The notes: a model not told the origin generated them from the letters alone. Positions 17,631-25,451 are shown, numbered from the stretch's first letter. The stretch is 42,244 nucleotides of DNA from Bacteroidales bacterium (GCA_017561155.1 JAFZDP010000008.1:1-42244); one strand, 5' to 3'. Numbers and translations are program-made.

Positions 17631-17658
17631 AAAAAAAGCTCTCGTTTTAGGAGAGCTT
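17631..17658 (-). terminator. tRNA-Asp terminator
   Basis: On the minus strand AAGCTCTCC and the facing GAGAGCTT form a hairpin around a TAAAAC loop, followed by a run of seven T. It lies right behind the tRNA-Asp. Confidence 0.88.
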
Positions 17659-17735
17659 TGGCGGTCCGGACGAGACTCGAACTCGCGACCCCATGCGTGA
17701 CAGGCATGTATTCTAACCGACTGAACTACCGGACC
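17659..17735 (-). tRNA. tRNA-Asp (GTC)
   Basis: On the minus strand the acceptor stem GGTCCGG/CCGGACC, discriminator G and an encoded CCA are visible. The anticodon loop CTGTCAC carries GTC, and the T-arm has GTTCGAG. The coordinates include CCA (the mature body is 17662-17735). Confidence 0.97.
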
Positions 17736-17772
17736 ATTTTTCTAAGAACTCTTTTCTTGTCGTTTGCGAGTG

Positions 17773-17803
17773 CAAAGATACAACCTTTTTTCGAACTGAC
17801 AAA
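17773..17803 (-). promoter_or_regulatory. promoter of tRNA-Asp
   Basis: Read on the minus strand: TTTG (17803-17800), 19 bases, TATCTTTG (17780-17773). This is an exact consensus match, 38 bases upstream of the tRNA 5' end. The rest of the gene-free stretch 17736-18025 is AT-rich with nothing else recognised. Confidence 0.82.
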
Positions 17804-18025
17804 ATATTTTTTCAAAAAACTTTTACTTTTTCTTTTAATAGATTGGTATTCAGAGATAAAAAATTTCAACTTTTTTCTTTGTGATTGGGTGAAAAGAGGG
17901 TAAAAATGTAGTATTTTATTCTATTTTATTCCGTTTTTTGATATAAATTGTTCTGTTTTTTACTGATGATTTTCTTTCTTCTTGAATTTAAGTGTTTTAA
18001 ACTTTTTTATACGAATAAAAATATG

Positions 18026-18033
18026 TAACTTTG
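18026..18033 (+). promoter_or_regulatory. -7 box upstream of the Nif3-like gene
   Basis: TAACTTTG matches TAnnTTTG and lies 56 bases before the ATG at 18089. No clear TTTG -33 partner is present. Confidence 0.55.
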
Positions 18034-18088
18034 CCAAATGTTTCGATACTCGTGTATCGATGTAACGTATTGATAATTATTATTTACA

Positions 18089-19183
18089 ATGAAAATAAAC
18101 GAAGTAATATCATATTTAGATAGCAAATTTGGTTTGGGTTTGCAAGAAGATTACGATAATTGTGGTTTTTTGATTGGCGACAGACAAACAGAAATAAAAG
18201 GTGCTTTGATAGCTGTAGATCTTACGTTGGCTGTCGTCGAAGAGGCAATAGAAAACAATTGTAATCTTATTGTGACTCATCATCCATTTATTTTTTCGGG
18301 AATAAAGAGTGTGACAACCGACAGTGCTGTGGGGCAGATGATATATCTGCTTATTCACAACAATATATCAGTTTACGCAGCTCATACCAATTTGGATAAT
18401 CTAAGTACAGGGGTAAATGCTGTGTTGGCAAAGAAATTGGGCGTGATGGATGCTAAGATTTTACGTCCTGTAGCTGATAAATTGCGTAAGTTGGTGGTGT
18501 ATGTTCCTGTGGATTATGCCGAGGCTGTACGCACTGCACTATTCGAAGCCGGAGCAGGCCGCATAGGCAACTACGACTGTTGTAGTTTTAATGTAGAGGG
18601 TGTAGGAATGTTTAGAGCCGCCGATGGTGCTACGCCTTTTGTTGGACAAGTGGGAGAGTTGCATGCCGAAAAAGAGGTAGAAGTTGCGGTGGTGTACCCT
18701 ACAATATATGAAAGCAGAATACTGAAACGCCTAAAAGAGGTACACCCATACGAAGAGCCGGCCTACGATTGTGTGCCGCTTACAAATAAATGGCAACAGG
18801 TGGGAGCCGGAATGGTTGGAACGTTGGAGCAACCTATGCCTACGTTGGAGTTTTTGGAAAAGCTGAAAAAAGTGTTAGGACTGCCAATGATAAGACATTC
18901 GGAATTGTGCAAATCGGAGGTAAAAACTGTTGCTTTTTGTGGTGGTGCAGGTAGCTTTTTGATAGGCGATGCCAAAGGTGCAAAAGCAGATATTTACCTT
19001 ACCGGCGACTTAAAATATCACGATTTTCAGCAGGCAAATAATGCTTTAATTATAGCCGATATAGGGCATTATGAAAGTGAACAATTCGTAAAAGAATTAA
19101 TTTATTGGGAAATGTCTAAAAAATTTAGTAACTTTGTTTCCCGAATTTCGGCACAAAATAAAGGTTTTGTGTTATATATTTAA
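18089..19183 (+). CDS. Nif3-like dinuclear metal center protein
   Basis: A 364-residue protein of the NIF3/YbgI family, the long form with an inserted middle domain. The metal-binding motifs are visible: THHP (near residue 71), AHTNLD (near residue 98) and a C-terminal DIGHYESEQ. CGGAGSFL and the DIYLTGDLKYHDFQ block are also typical. Family members form toroidal hexamers with a di-iron or di-zinc centre; a role in GTP cyclohydrolase-like or metal chemistry has been proposed but is not settled. The zinc-ribbon coiled-coil gene follows after 27 bases. This pairing is common in Bacteroidota and suggests a functional link. Confidence 0.95.
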   Translation: MKINEVISYLDSKFGLGLQEDYDNCGFLIGDRQTEIKGALIAVDLTLAVVEEAIENNCNLIVTHHPFIFSGIKSVTTDSAVGQMIYLLIHNNISVYAAHTNLDNLSTGVNAVLAKKLGVMDAKILRPVADKLRKLVVYVPVDYAEAVRTALFEAGAGRIGNYDCCSFNVEGVGMFRAADGATPFVGQVGELHAEKEVEVAVVYPTIYESRILKRLKEVHPYEEPAYDCVPLTNKWQQVGAGMVGTLEQPMPTLEFLEKLKKVLGLPMIRHSELCKSEVKTVAFCGGAGSFLIGDAKGAKADIYLTGDLKYHDFQQANNALIIADIGHYESEQFVKELIYWEMSKKFSNFVSRISAQNKGFVLYI

Positions 19184-19210
19184 TTAGAAAACAATAATAT
19201 ACATAGATAT

Positions 19211-20035
19211 ATGGCAAAGAAATTATCTGCTGCAAAAGTGGCTGAACTTGAAAAAGAGGCGATGATTAACGAGGCACTTCGCCAACAAGAGGTTGATATT
19301 ATAGTAGAAAATCGTCTTGTAGCGTTGTATACATTGCAAAGTGTAGATACCAAAATAGATAAAATTCGTATTGTTAGAGGTGAGTTACCTTTGGAAGTAC
19401 AAGATTTGGAAGACGAAATAGCAGGATTGAACACACGTATTTCTAATTACCAATCGGAAATATCTGTGGCAGAAAAAGCAGTGTCGGAACATAGAAATGC
19501 GATAGCTGAACATAAAGAGTTGATAAAAAAATACGAAAAACAACAAGAAAATGTTCGTAACAATCGCGAGTTCGAGTCGTTGAACAAAGAAATTGAGTTC
19601 CAAAATTTGGAAATTCAGCTTTGCGAACGTAAGATAAAAGAAAATAATGCTAAGATAAAAGAAAAGCATCAACATATAGAAATAGCTAAAAATACTTTGG
19701 AACTTCGCCAAAACGACTTGATGGCAAAGAAAGATGAACTAGAAGAAATCACCAAAGAAACAGCGTTGGAAGAAATAGAATTGTTGAAGAAATCGGAAGA
19801 ACAAGGACAATATATTGAAGAACGTTACTTGACAGCTTACAAGCGTATCCGTAATGCTGCTCGCAATGGTTTGGCAGTAGTTGTGGTAGACAGAGATGCT
19901 TGTGGTGGTTGTTTCAACAAGATTCCTCATCAACGCCAAATGGAAATAAAAATGCACAAAAAAGTTATAGTGTGCGAACATTGTGGACGTATTTTGGTAG
20001 ACCAAGATATCGTAAACAAATCATTAGAAAGATAA
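19211..20035 (+). CDS. coiled-coil protein with C4 zinc ribbon (CT398/DUF164-like)
   Basis: A 274-residue cytosolic protein. Residues about 40-200 are a long coiled coil rich in Glu, Lys and Asn. The C-terminal end is a C4 zinc ribbon with two cysteine pairs, CGGC (in DRDACGGCFNKI) and CEHCG (in VIVCEHCGRIL). This architecture is that of the CT398/DUF164 family. Structural work on relatives suggests a scaffold that binds nucleic acid or secretion/flagellar partners; its role in this phylum is unknown. It lies 27 bases after the Nif3-like gene and is followed by a strong terminator, so the two form a unit. Confidence 0.92.
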   Translation: MAKKLSAAKVAELEKEAMINEALRQQEVDIIVENRLVALYTLQSVDTKIDKIRIVRGELPLEVQDLEDEIAGLNTRISNYQSEISVAEKAVSEHRNAIAEHKELIKKYEKQQENVRNNREFESLNKEIEFQNLEIQLCERKIKENNAKIKEKHQHIEIAKNTLELRQNDLMAKKDELEEITKETALEEIELLKKSEEQGQYIEERYLTAYKRIRNAARNGLAVVVVDRDACGGCFNKIPHQRQMEIKMHKKVIVCEHCGRILVDQDIVNKSLER

Positions 20036-20068
20036 TTTTTATTGTTGTTTTCATGAATTTATATTTTA

Positions 20069-20096
20069 GGGGGTAAATATTTGTTTACCCCTTTTT
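20069..20096 (+). terminator. terminator of the Nif3-like/zinc-ribbon unit
   Basis: GGGGTAAA (20070-20077) pairs with TTTACCCC (20084-20091), followed by five T. Confidence 0.9.
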
Positions 20097-20247
20097 CTTG
20101 CAAATAGATTTCGAAAGGTTGCTTTCTTACAAGTTGAATATATTGGGTGGGGTTATAGTATGAGTTGTGTAAGGTAGGTGTAATGTTTTGGCAACGATAC
20201 CATAGACAAGAATACATTTTTTTACGAACAAATAAGGTAGACTATAT

Positions 20248-20709
20248 ATGAAAAAAAGAATAGCATTGGTGGCACACGATAGCTGTAAACGCGACATGGT
20301 GGCATGGGTAGAGGCCAACAAAGATGTGCTGGCAAAACAAGAAATAACGGCTACCGGTACCACTGGCAGACTGGTAGAAGAGGCATTGAACAAAGATATT
20401 GCCGACGAGGATAGCAAGGTGTGTGTACGAAAACTGAAGTCGGGACCATTGGGTGGCGACCAACAGTTGGGGGCTTTTATTGCCGATGGTAGCATAGATA
20501 TGGTAGTGTTTTTTTGGGATCCGATGACTCAGCAGCCTCACGATGTAGATGTAAAAGCACTACTTAGAATAACAGTGTTGTACAATGTGCCTATGGCTTG
20601 CAACAGAACTACTGCCGACTATCTGATATCGTCGCCGTTGTTTTTGGACGAGGACTATTGCCGACAAGAAAGAAGTTACGACAGTTATATAAACAGAAAA
20701 ATAGACTAA
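20248..20709 (+). CDS. mgsA: methylglyoxal synthase
   Basis: A 153-residue enzyme of normal length that converts dihydroxyacetone phosphate to methylglyoxal and phosphate, a bypass of lower glycolysis under phosphate stress. Visible family blocks are ALVAHDSCKRDM (N-terminal), ATGTTGRL (phosphate-binding loop), KSGPLGGDQQLGA with the catalytic aspartate, and FFWDPMTQQPHDVDVKALLR with the catalytic His-Asp set. CNRTTADYL lies near the end. It lies 12 bases upstream of surE, so they are probably co-transcribed. The gene-free stretch before it (20097-20247) shows no clear promoter box. Confidence 0.97.
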   Translation: MKKRIALVAHDSCKRDMVAWVEANKDVLAKQEITATGTTGRLVEEALNKDIADEDSKVCVRKLKSGPLGGDQQLGAFIADGSIDMVVFFWDPMTQQPHDVDVKALLRITVLYNVPMACNRTTADYLISSPLFLDEDYCRQERSYDSYINRKID

Positions 20710-20721
20710 TACGCATATACT

Positions 20722-21483
20722 ATGAAACCTCTTATATTGATATCCAACGACGATAGTGTTGTTGCCAAAGGATTGAAAGTGTTGGTAGATGCTGTCAGAG
20801 AGTTTGGCGATGTGGTGGTGATGTCTACCGATCTTAATGCTTCGGGCAAAAGTCATGCACTTACTACCAACCAGCCTCTTCGTGTGCGTAGCGTACATTC
20901 TGAACCCGGTTTGGATATATATGCATGCAATGGTACACCTGCCGACTGTGTGAAACTGGCCGAAGCTTTCTTTTGCAGCCGCAAACCAAGCCTGGTGTTG
21001 TCGGGAATAAATCATGGTAGCAATGCCTCTATAAATGTAATTTATTCGGGTACTATGGGGGCTACTATAGAGGCTTCGATAAATGGCTTTCCTGCCGTTG
21101 GATTTTCGTTGCTCAACCATTCGGCCGATGCCGATTTCGCGGCTTGTGTTCCGATAGTAAAGACTATTGTTGCCGATGTGTTGAAGAATGGGTTGCCGGA
21201 AATGACATCGCTAAATGTGAATATCCCAAACTTGCCATACTCCGAAATAAAAGGTATGCGTGTGTGTCGACAAGCCAAAGCATCGTGGGCCGATAGCTAC
21301 GAAAAGCGAACCGACCCTAATGGCCGCGACTATTGGTGGCTTACAGGCGAGTTTATATGCAACGACAATGCCGAAGATACCGATATATGGGCATTAGATA
21401 ATGGTTATGTGTCTATAGTTCCCACACGTCCCGACTTTACCTCGCATAGTGCTATAGAACATTTGCAGCAAAGATACAAATAG
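20722..21483 (+). CDS. surE: 5'-nucleotidase SurE
   Basis: A 253-residue metal-dependent nucleoside monophosphatase, also active on other phosphates and polyphosphate in known members. It has the metal-binding start LISNDDSVVAKGL (Asp-Asp ligands), the SGKSHALT loop, CNGTPADCV, and the active-site asparagine in SGINHGSN. YSGTMGATIEA follows. The usual NDDG is NDDS here, but the ligand residues are kept. SurE protects cells in stationary phase in other bacteria and is often near pcm, as it is here (138 bases apart). Confidence 0.97.
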   Translation: MKPLILISNDDSVVAKGLKVLVDAVREFGDVVVMSTDLNASGKSHALTTNQPLRVRSVHSEPGLDIYACNGTPADCVKLAEAFFCSRKPSLVLSGINHGSNASINVIYSGTMGATIEASINGFPAVGFSLLNHSADADFAACVPIVKTIVADVLKNGLPEMTSLNVNIPNLPYSEIKGMRVCRQAKASWADSYEKRTDPNGRDYWWLTGEFICNDNAEDTDIWALDNGYVSIVPTRPDFTSHSAIEHLQQRYK

Positions 21484-21580
21484 GCTCATGCCAATTGTGT
21501 CAATGGGTGGATTGGTGTTACAAATATTAGTAAACAATTTGTTGTTGGTAAAAGAAACTTTATAATTGATGTTTTTTTCG

Positions 21581-21588
21581 TAATTTTG
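21581..21588 (+). promoter_or_regulatory. -7 box upstream of pcm
   Basis: TAATTTTG matches TAnnTTTG and lies 33 bases before the pcm ATG. No well-spaced TTTG -33 element is present. Confidence 0.5.
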
Positions 21589-21621
21589 CCAACTCAAACC
21601 AAAAGAAGATAGGATATAATT

Positions 21622-22266
21622 ATGCCAGTAGATACGTTTAGACATAAAGGATTACGAAAAAGATTGTGTGCCGAACTTAGAGAAAAAGGTATTACCAACG
21701 AGGCCGTATTGGCAGCAATGGAAAAGATACCTCGTCATTTCTTTTTAGAGTCGTCGTTTGATGTTATAGCATACGAGGACAGAGCTCTACCCATACTATG
21801 CGACCAAACTATATCTCAGCCATACACCGTGGCATTCCAAACTCAGCTGTTGAATGTAAAACCGGGCGACAAAATAATGGAGATAGGTACCGGTTCGGGA
21901 TATCAGACATCGGTGTTGTGTGAGTTGAAGGCTCAGGTGTTTTCTATAGAAAGACACAAAGGATTGTTCGATAAAGCAAAAAAACACCTTGCCGAACTGG
22001 GGTATACTGCAAAAACTTTCTTCGGCGACGGGTACAAAGGCCTGCCTGCCTACGGACCTTTCGATAAGGTGATAGTAACATGCGGAGCACCGGAAGTGCC
22101 TACTGCTATAGTGGAACAAATGAAAGTGGGGGGAATAATGGTGATACCTTTGGGCAGCGAAGTACAAGAAATGAAGTTGCTGACCAAGATAAGCCAAACC
22201 GAACTTGTGGCCGAAACATTCGATACGTTTAGATTTGTGCCTATGCTGGAAAAACGAAAGTTTTAG
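21622..22266 (+). CDS. pcm: protein-L-isoaspartate O-methyltransferase
   Basis: A 214-residue SAM-dependent repair enzyme that methylates isoaspartyl residues in aged proteins in the cytoplasm. It has the family block DQTISQPYTVAFQTQLL, SAM motif I IMEIGTGSGYQTSVL, the CGAPEVP loop (motif II region) and VIPLGSEVQEM. The C-terminal end FRFVPML is also typical. The length is normal. Its closeness to surE is a well-known association (surE-pcm) in many bacteria. Confidence 0.97.
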   Translation: MPVDTFRHKGLRKRLCAELREKGITNEAVLAAMEKIPRHFFLESSFDVIAYEDRALPILCDQTISQPYTVAFQTQLLNVKPGDKIMEIGTGSGYQTSVLCELKAQVFSIERHKGLFDKAKKHLAELGYTAKTFFGDGYKGLPAYGPFDKVIVTCGAPEVPTAIVEQMKVGGIMVIPLGSEVQEMKLLTKISQTELVAETFDTFRFVPMLEKRKF

Positions 22267-22293
22267 CACAAAAAGGCTATACAATAAAACTAT

Positions 22294-22336
22294 AGCGAAA
22301 TTGTCGTACAGTAAAGAAGACAGTTTCGCTATTTTT
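22294..22336 (+). terminator. terminator after pcm
   Basis: AGCGAAATTGTC (22294-22305) pairs with GACAGTTTCGCT (22319-22330) with one G-U pair, followed by ATTTTTG. Confidence 0.8.
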
Positions 22337-22526
22337 GTGTCTTAGACATAGAAACGTGCGGCGTTTGATGCGTGGGAAAACTATGTAAACACTGCTGCTT
22401 ATACCATAAAGGTAAAAAATACTTTCTTCATATTGTGTAATATTTTAAACGATTGTATAATTATCTTTCTTCCGTTTGTAAGACATATATAGTATTATTT
22501 GATTCTTATTTTTTATCGTTACTAAA

Positions 22527-22542
22527 ACATCTTTAAAGATGT
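22527..22542. repeat. 16-bp perfect palindrome
   Basis: ACATCTTTAAAGATGT is a perfect 16-bp dyad, 45 bases before the first unit of the 22-bp array at 22572 and equal in length to that array's dyads. It could be a protein-binding site. The rest of 22337-22571 shows nothing recognisable. Confidence 0.6.
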
Positions 22543-22571
22543 GTTTGGATAGCATTGAAAACCTCTTTTGA

Positions 22572-22653
22572 GAACCTTGGAGGGTTCAGCAACGAACCTT
22601 GGAGGGTTCAGAAGAGAACCTTGGAAGGTTCGTGAAAGGACCTTGAAAGGTAT
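22572..22653. repeat. tandem array, four 22-bp units with dyad GAACCTTGGAGGGTTC
   Basis: Dyads start at 22572, 22594, 22616 and 22638, exactly 22 bases apart. They are GAACCTTGGAGGGTTC twice, then the perfectly symmetric GAACCTTGGAAGGTTC, then a decayed GGACCTTGAAAGGTAT. Six-base spacers separate them. There is no coding signal and no T-tract, so these are not terminators. The period equals that of the array upstream of the HU-like genes although the sequence is different. Confidence 0.92.
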
Positions 22654-22928
22654 AAAAATACAACGACAATAAACGGCAAAAACAACTCCGACAAAATGAA
22701 CTCGCAGCTTTTGTTTTGTGGTGTTGAGTGGGGAATATTGTTGTTTATTTATGGGTGATTTATATTAACGAAATAATAAAATTGTCATATATTAACATCG
22801 GCTGATTTAACACGAAAAATGGCGTATTTTTCCCAAAAAATGTATTGATATGCGTATATTTAAACTACGAACCCTTTTGAAAATTAACCACTTGATTATC
22901 AAAAAATGTTGCTGTTGTAGTTTTGAGC

Positions 22929-23097
22929 GGAAAAAGCTTTGGCGATGGCGATATACCGCTATCGCTAGAAAAGTATATGGTTCTACTGATGAAACCCTAT
23001 GGTTATCGTGATGAAACCCCCATGGTTTTGCCATGGAAGCATGGCATTTTCACTATAAAAACCCCATGCTTTTTCGTCGAAACCGTGCTTTTTTCGA
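22929..23097. repeat. degenerate array of dyads at about 22-bp spacing
   Basis: Successive imperfect dyads are centred near 22936, 22956, 22975, 22998, 23021, 23043, 23065 and 23087. Examples are AAAGCTTT, GCGATA..TATCGC, TAGAA..TTCTA, AAACC..GGTT, AAACC..GGTTT, AAAAA..TTTTT and TCGAAA..TTTCGA. GATGAAACCC is repeated exactly 22 bases apart (22988 and 23010). Spacing is 19-23 bases, clearest over 22998-23087. The short open frames crossing this region have no protein-like features. The remaining gene-free parts (22654-22928 and 23098-23383) show nothing else. Confidence 0.65.
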
Positions 23098-23383
23098 GCT
23101 GAAAACATAGTGATAGAATGTTGTATTTAACATTTGAAATTTTTCTTTAACATTTGCTCTTGTGCAAAATGTTCTCGATTATGGCATTCCTATAATGGTG
23201 TTGCGGTATGTCGGGCGTGGTTTTTCTCGGAGCCGAAGGTGGTGCTTCCAAATATGCAAAACATGCTAAAGGCGTTGCATATTTCATATATCCGGGCTTT
23301 GTCTGTAATAGTCGGAAGTAGCCTTTACACAGAGCATTGAAACCGAAAAATCATGTGTTGCGAAAAAAAACATCGAAATAGTT

Positions 23384-23413
23384 TTTGTAATTGAAACTTT
23401 TGTAGTACCTTTG
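23384..23413 (+). promoter_or_regulatory. promoter of the DUF3127 gene
   Basis: TTTG (23384-23387), 18 bases, TACCTTTG (23406-23413): close to the consensus, 64 bases before the ATG at 23478. Confidence 0.7.
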
Positions 23414-23477
23414 TAGTTCTATTCCGGATGTAGTGGAATAGTGTATGTTTTTGCAAATCAAAATAATATATTTATAT

Positions 23478-23912
23478 ATGGAAATTATAGGAAAGTTAAT
23501 AAGAGTTTTACCTGAGCAATCGGGCGAAAGTGCAAGAGGCAGATGGGTAAGAGGTGGTTTTGTTATCGAAACATCGGAACAGTATCCACGTATGGTTGCA
23601 TTCACAATGTTTGGCGAAGATAAGGTAGCAATGATAAAAGGCATAGCGATAGGCACACAAATAAATGTACATTTTTCGCCTGAATCTCGCGAGTTTCAAG
23701 ATCGTTGGTATACCGATTTGCGCTGTTTTCGCATAGATACCTTCAATCCTGCTACCGTTGGCACTCCATACGGAGCACCACAACAAGCCTACAATCCGGG
23801 CATGGCTGCACCTCAACAACCTGCACCGCAAATGCCTGCAGAACAATCGCCGGCATTCGCTTCGGCTCCAAGTGGCGATGCTTTGGCTGCCGACGATGAT
23901 TTGCCATTCTAG
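23478..23912 (+). CDS. DUF3127 domain protein (OB-fold, SSB-like)
   Basis: A 144-residue protein. Residues 1-80 match the DUF3127 domain (MEIIGKLIRVLPEQSGESARG, RGGFVIETSEQYPRMVAFTMFGEDK, INVHFSPESREFQDRWYTDLR), an OB fold seen in Bacteroidota. A low-complexity Pro/Gln/Ala linker follows, and the acidic tip DDDLPF looks like the SSB C-terminal tip that recruits repair and replication proteins. That tip makes a single-stranded-DNA-binding role plausible, though it is not proven for the family. I start at the ATG at 23478 because the upstream 11 residues (from 23445) are not family-like. It has its own promoter. Confidence 0.92.
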   Translation: MEIIGKLIRVLPEQSGESARGRWVRGGFVIETSEQYPRMVAFTMFGEDKVAMIKGIAIGTQINVHFSPESREFQDRWYTDLRCFRIDTFNPATVGTPYGAPQQAYNPGMAAPQQPAPQMPAEQSPAFASAPSGDALAADDDLPF

Positions 23913-24018
23913 TCCCCGACATACTATTTGCACCGCTACACTGGCACTGCAAGTAGGACCATGGCAGAAAAAACGTCTATTGGTTTTGTGCCGATAGTGG
24001 ATATATACAATATTGAAC

Positions 24019-24052
24019 AAGCCGTATGAAACATCAACGTCATACGGCTTTT
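24019..24052 (+). terminator. terminator after the DUF3127 gene
   Basis: AAGCCGTATGA (24019-24029) pairs with TCATACGGCTT (24040-24050), followed by TTTT. Confidence 0.87.
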
Positions 24053-24075
24053 GATTAACCCCAAGAATACTAAAA

Positions 24076-24630
24076 ATGGATATTATGACTAAAGATGAAT
24101 TGAGAAAATTGGTGCGTGCCGAAAAGAAAAAGGTGTCGTTGGAGGAAAAGAAACAACGCTCCGAAAAGATATGGCAGCAGTTGGAAACCGATCCTAAGTT
24201 TGTAAGTGCGTCGGTGGTATTGTTGTATTGGTCGATGGCCGACGAGGTGTATACACACGACTTTGTACAAAAGTGGGCTCAGAAAAAAACATTGTTGTTG
24301 CCGGTGGTAGATGGCGATACTTTGCGAATAAAGCCTTTTACTACTATAGATAATATGGTGATAAGCGAACAGTTTGGAATAGGCGAACCTATAGGCGACG
24401 ACTATACCAACCTTTCGGATATCGACGTGATAATAGTGCCGGGTGTGGCATTCGACAGAAAAAAGAATCGTATGGGGCGTGGTCGTGGGTACTACGACAG
24501 ACTGTTGTCGACATGCGATGCTCATAAAATAGGGGTAGGTTTCGACTTTCAGTTGTTCGACACTGTGCCTACTCAGCCTTTCGATATTCCGATGGATAGC
24601 GTGGTGACTGAAACCGAAGTGTTTCTATAG
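24076..24630 (+). CDS. 5-formyltetrahydrofolate cyclo-ligase
   Basis: A 184-residue cytosolic enzyme that converts 5-formyl-THF to 5,10-methenyl-THF with ATP, recycling this storage or inhibitory folate. The N-terminal basic helix region (KLVRAEKKKVSLEEKKQRSE), VLLYWSMADEVYTHDF and the signature PGVAFDRKKNRMGRGRGYYDRLL near residues 127-149 (ATP and substrate binding) are visible. An in-frame second ATG at 24085 is an equally possible start. It lies just after a terminator and before the MITE fragment. Confidence 0.95.
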   Translation: MDIMTKDELRKLVRAEKKKVSLEEKKQRSEKIWQQLETDPKFVSASVVLLYWSMADEVYTHDFVQKWAQKKTLLLPVVDGDTLRIKPFTTIDNMVISEQFGIGEPIGDDYTNLSDIDVIIVPGVAFDRKKNRMGRGRGYYDRLLSTCDAHKIGVGFDFQLFDTVPTQPFDIPMDSVVTETEVFL

Positions 24631-24638
24631 ACAGCTTA

Positions 24639-24690
24639 TAAAAAATCCACGTTCAGAGTAGGCATTCATTATTTTAAAAGAACTTGCCCG
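24639..24690 (-). repeat. partial copy of the MITE-like element
   Basis: Compared with the reverse complement of 13345-13400, two blocks match: AAAAATCCACGTTCAGA-like (24641-24657) and CATTATTTTAAAAGAACTT-like (24666-24685), with a diverged middle of similar length. The outer end of the inverted repeat (AGGCAACTT) is missing. It looks like a decayed arm of the element at 13137-13408 and lies just downstream of the cyclo-ligase stop. Confidence 0.65.
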
Positions 24691-24718
24691 ATAGAAAAAC
24701 TAATGGTATAGTATAAAA

Positions 24719-24757
24719 CAAAAAAGTACAAACAACATTGTTGCTTGTACTTTTTTT
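24719..24757. terminator. bidirectional terminator
   Basis: AAAAGTACAA and TTGTACTTTT pair with an inner CAAC/GTTG, flanked by an A-tract on the left and a T-tract on the right. It sits between the convergent cyclo-ligase gene and the small lipoprotein gene. Confidence 0.88.
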
Positions 24758-24777
24758 GTATCTACACATAGCGTTTG

Positions 24778-24987
24778 TTAGTACGAACGATATGTAGATT
24801 TATTTTTTTTCTTGTCACCTGTCACCTTGTATGTTTTGTTCACCATTGACGAACTTTTGGATTTAGGCTTGTACATTGAACCCTTTTTCGACGACGAACA
24901 TGATGTTGTTCCTACCGAACAAACTGACACTAAACCTATCATAAACACCGCAAAAATTATATTTTTGCAAACTTTTCGTATTATCAT
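24778..24987 (-). CDS. small lysine/serine-rich lipoprotein
   Basis: A 69-residue protein with a lipoprotein-type leader (a hydrophobic stretch IIFAVFMIGLVSVCSVG then TTSCSSSKK). A cysteine near residue 30 would be lipidated, leaving about 40 polar, basic residues rich in Lys, Ser and Tyr. The clean leader and a shared terminator support it as a real gene. The overlapping plus-strand frame lacks a leader and is probably a shadow. The function is unknown; a small basic surface peptide of this type could interact with envelope polymers. Confidence 0.65.
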   Translation of the reverse strand: MIIRKVCKNIIFAVFMIGLVSVCSVGTTSCSSSKKGSMYKPKSKSSSMVNKTYKVTGDKKKNKSTYRSY

Positions 24988-25179
24988 GACGATTATATTT
25001 TATTGATTTCTATCTTATTATATTAATGTTTGCATCGCAAAGCACTTAGCAAAATAACAAAAAAAAACTGTAATATGCAAGCGAATAGCTATAAAAACTT
25101 TTTTGAAGAGTAATATTTATGTTCTGCGAAACATATTTTGAGGCAATATATACTGCCGGAACGGAGATTGGCAGCGAAT

Positions 25180-25220
25180 AAAAAACCTTGCAAAAGCCTT
25201 ATGTCGGCATCTTGCAAGGT
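25180..25220 (-). terminator. tRNA-Ser terminator
   Basis: On the minus strand ACCTTGCAA and TTGCAAGGT pair around a 17-base loop, followed by a T-tract. Confidence 0.85.
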
Positions 25221-25228
25221 CTGCTTTG

Positions 25229-25316
25229 CGGAGAGACAGGGATTCGAACCCTGGAAACGCTTTTGACGTTTACACACTTTCCAGGCGTGCCTCTTCAACC
25301 ACTCGAGCATCTCTCC
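25229..25316 (-). tRNA. tRNA-Ser (GGA)
   Basis: On the minus strand the acceptor stem GGAGAGA/TCTCTCC with discriminator G, the anticodon loop CTGGAAA (anticodon GGA), a long variable arm as in serine tRNAs, and GTTCGAAT in the T-arm are visible. It is 88 nt long; CCA is not encoded. A possible minus-strand -7 box TACTTTTG lies at 25334-25327. Confidence 0.96.
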
Positions 25317-25451
25317 AAATCGTTTGCAAAAGTACACTTTTTTTTTCATTTAGAGTGCCTTTTTTGCCTGTAGTAGGAATATTTTATTTTCTACTTGTTA
25401 TAATGTTCTGTTTTTAAGATGTGTATATTGTCGATATTTTTTGCTGTTTGC

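Noticed and set aside
17456-17903. Open frames over tmRNA and tRNA-Asp
   Set aside because: The RNA genes explain the sequence.
22807-23034. 75-residue minus-strand frame
   Set aside because: It lies across the degenerate dyad array and shows no protein-like pattern.
23134-23340. 68-residue plus-strand frame
   Set aside because: No domain, leader or promoter fits, and it ends before the DUF3127 promoter.
24812-25006. 64-residue plus-strand frame opposite the small lipoprotein
   Set aside because: The minus-strand frame has a clear lipoprotein leader; the plus-strand frame has no such feature and ends in a hydrophobic shadow of it.
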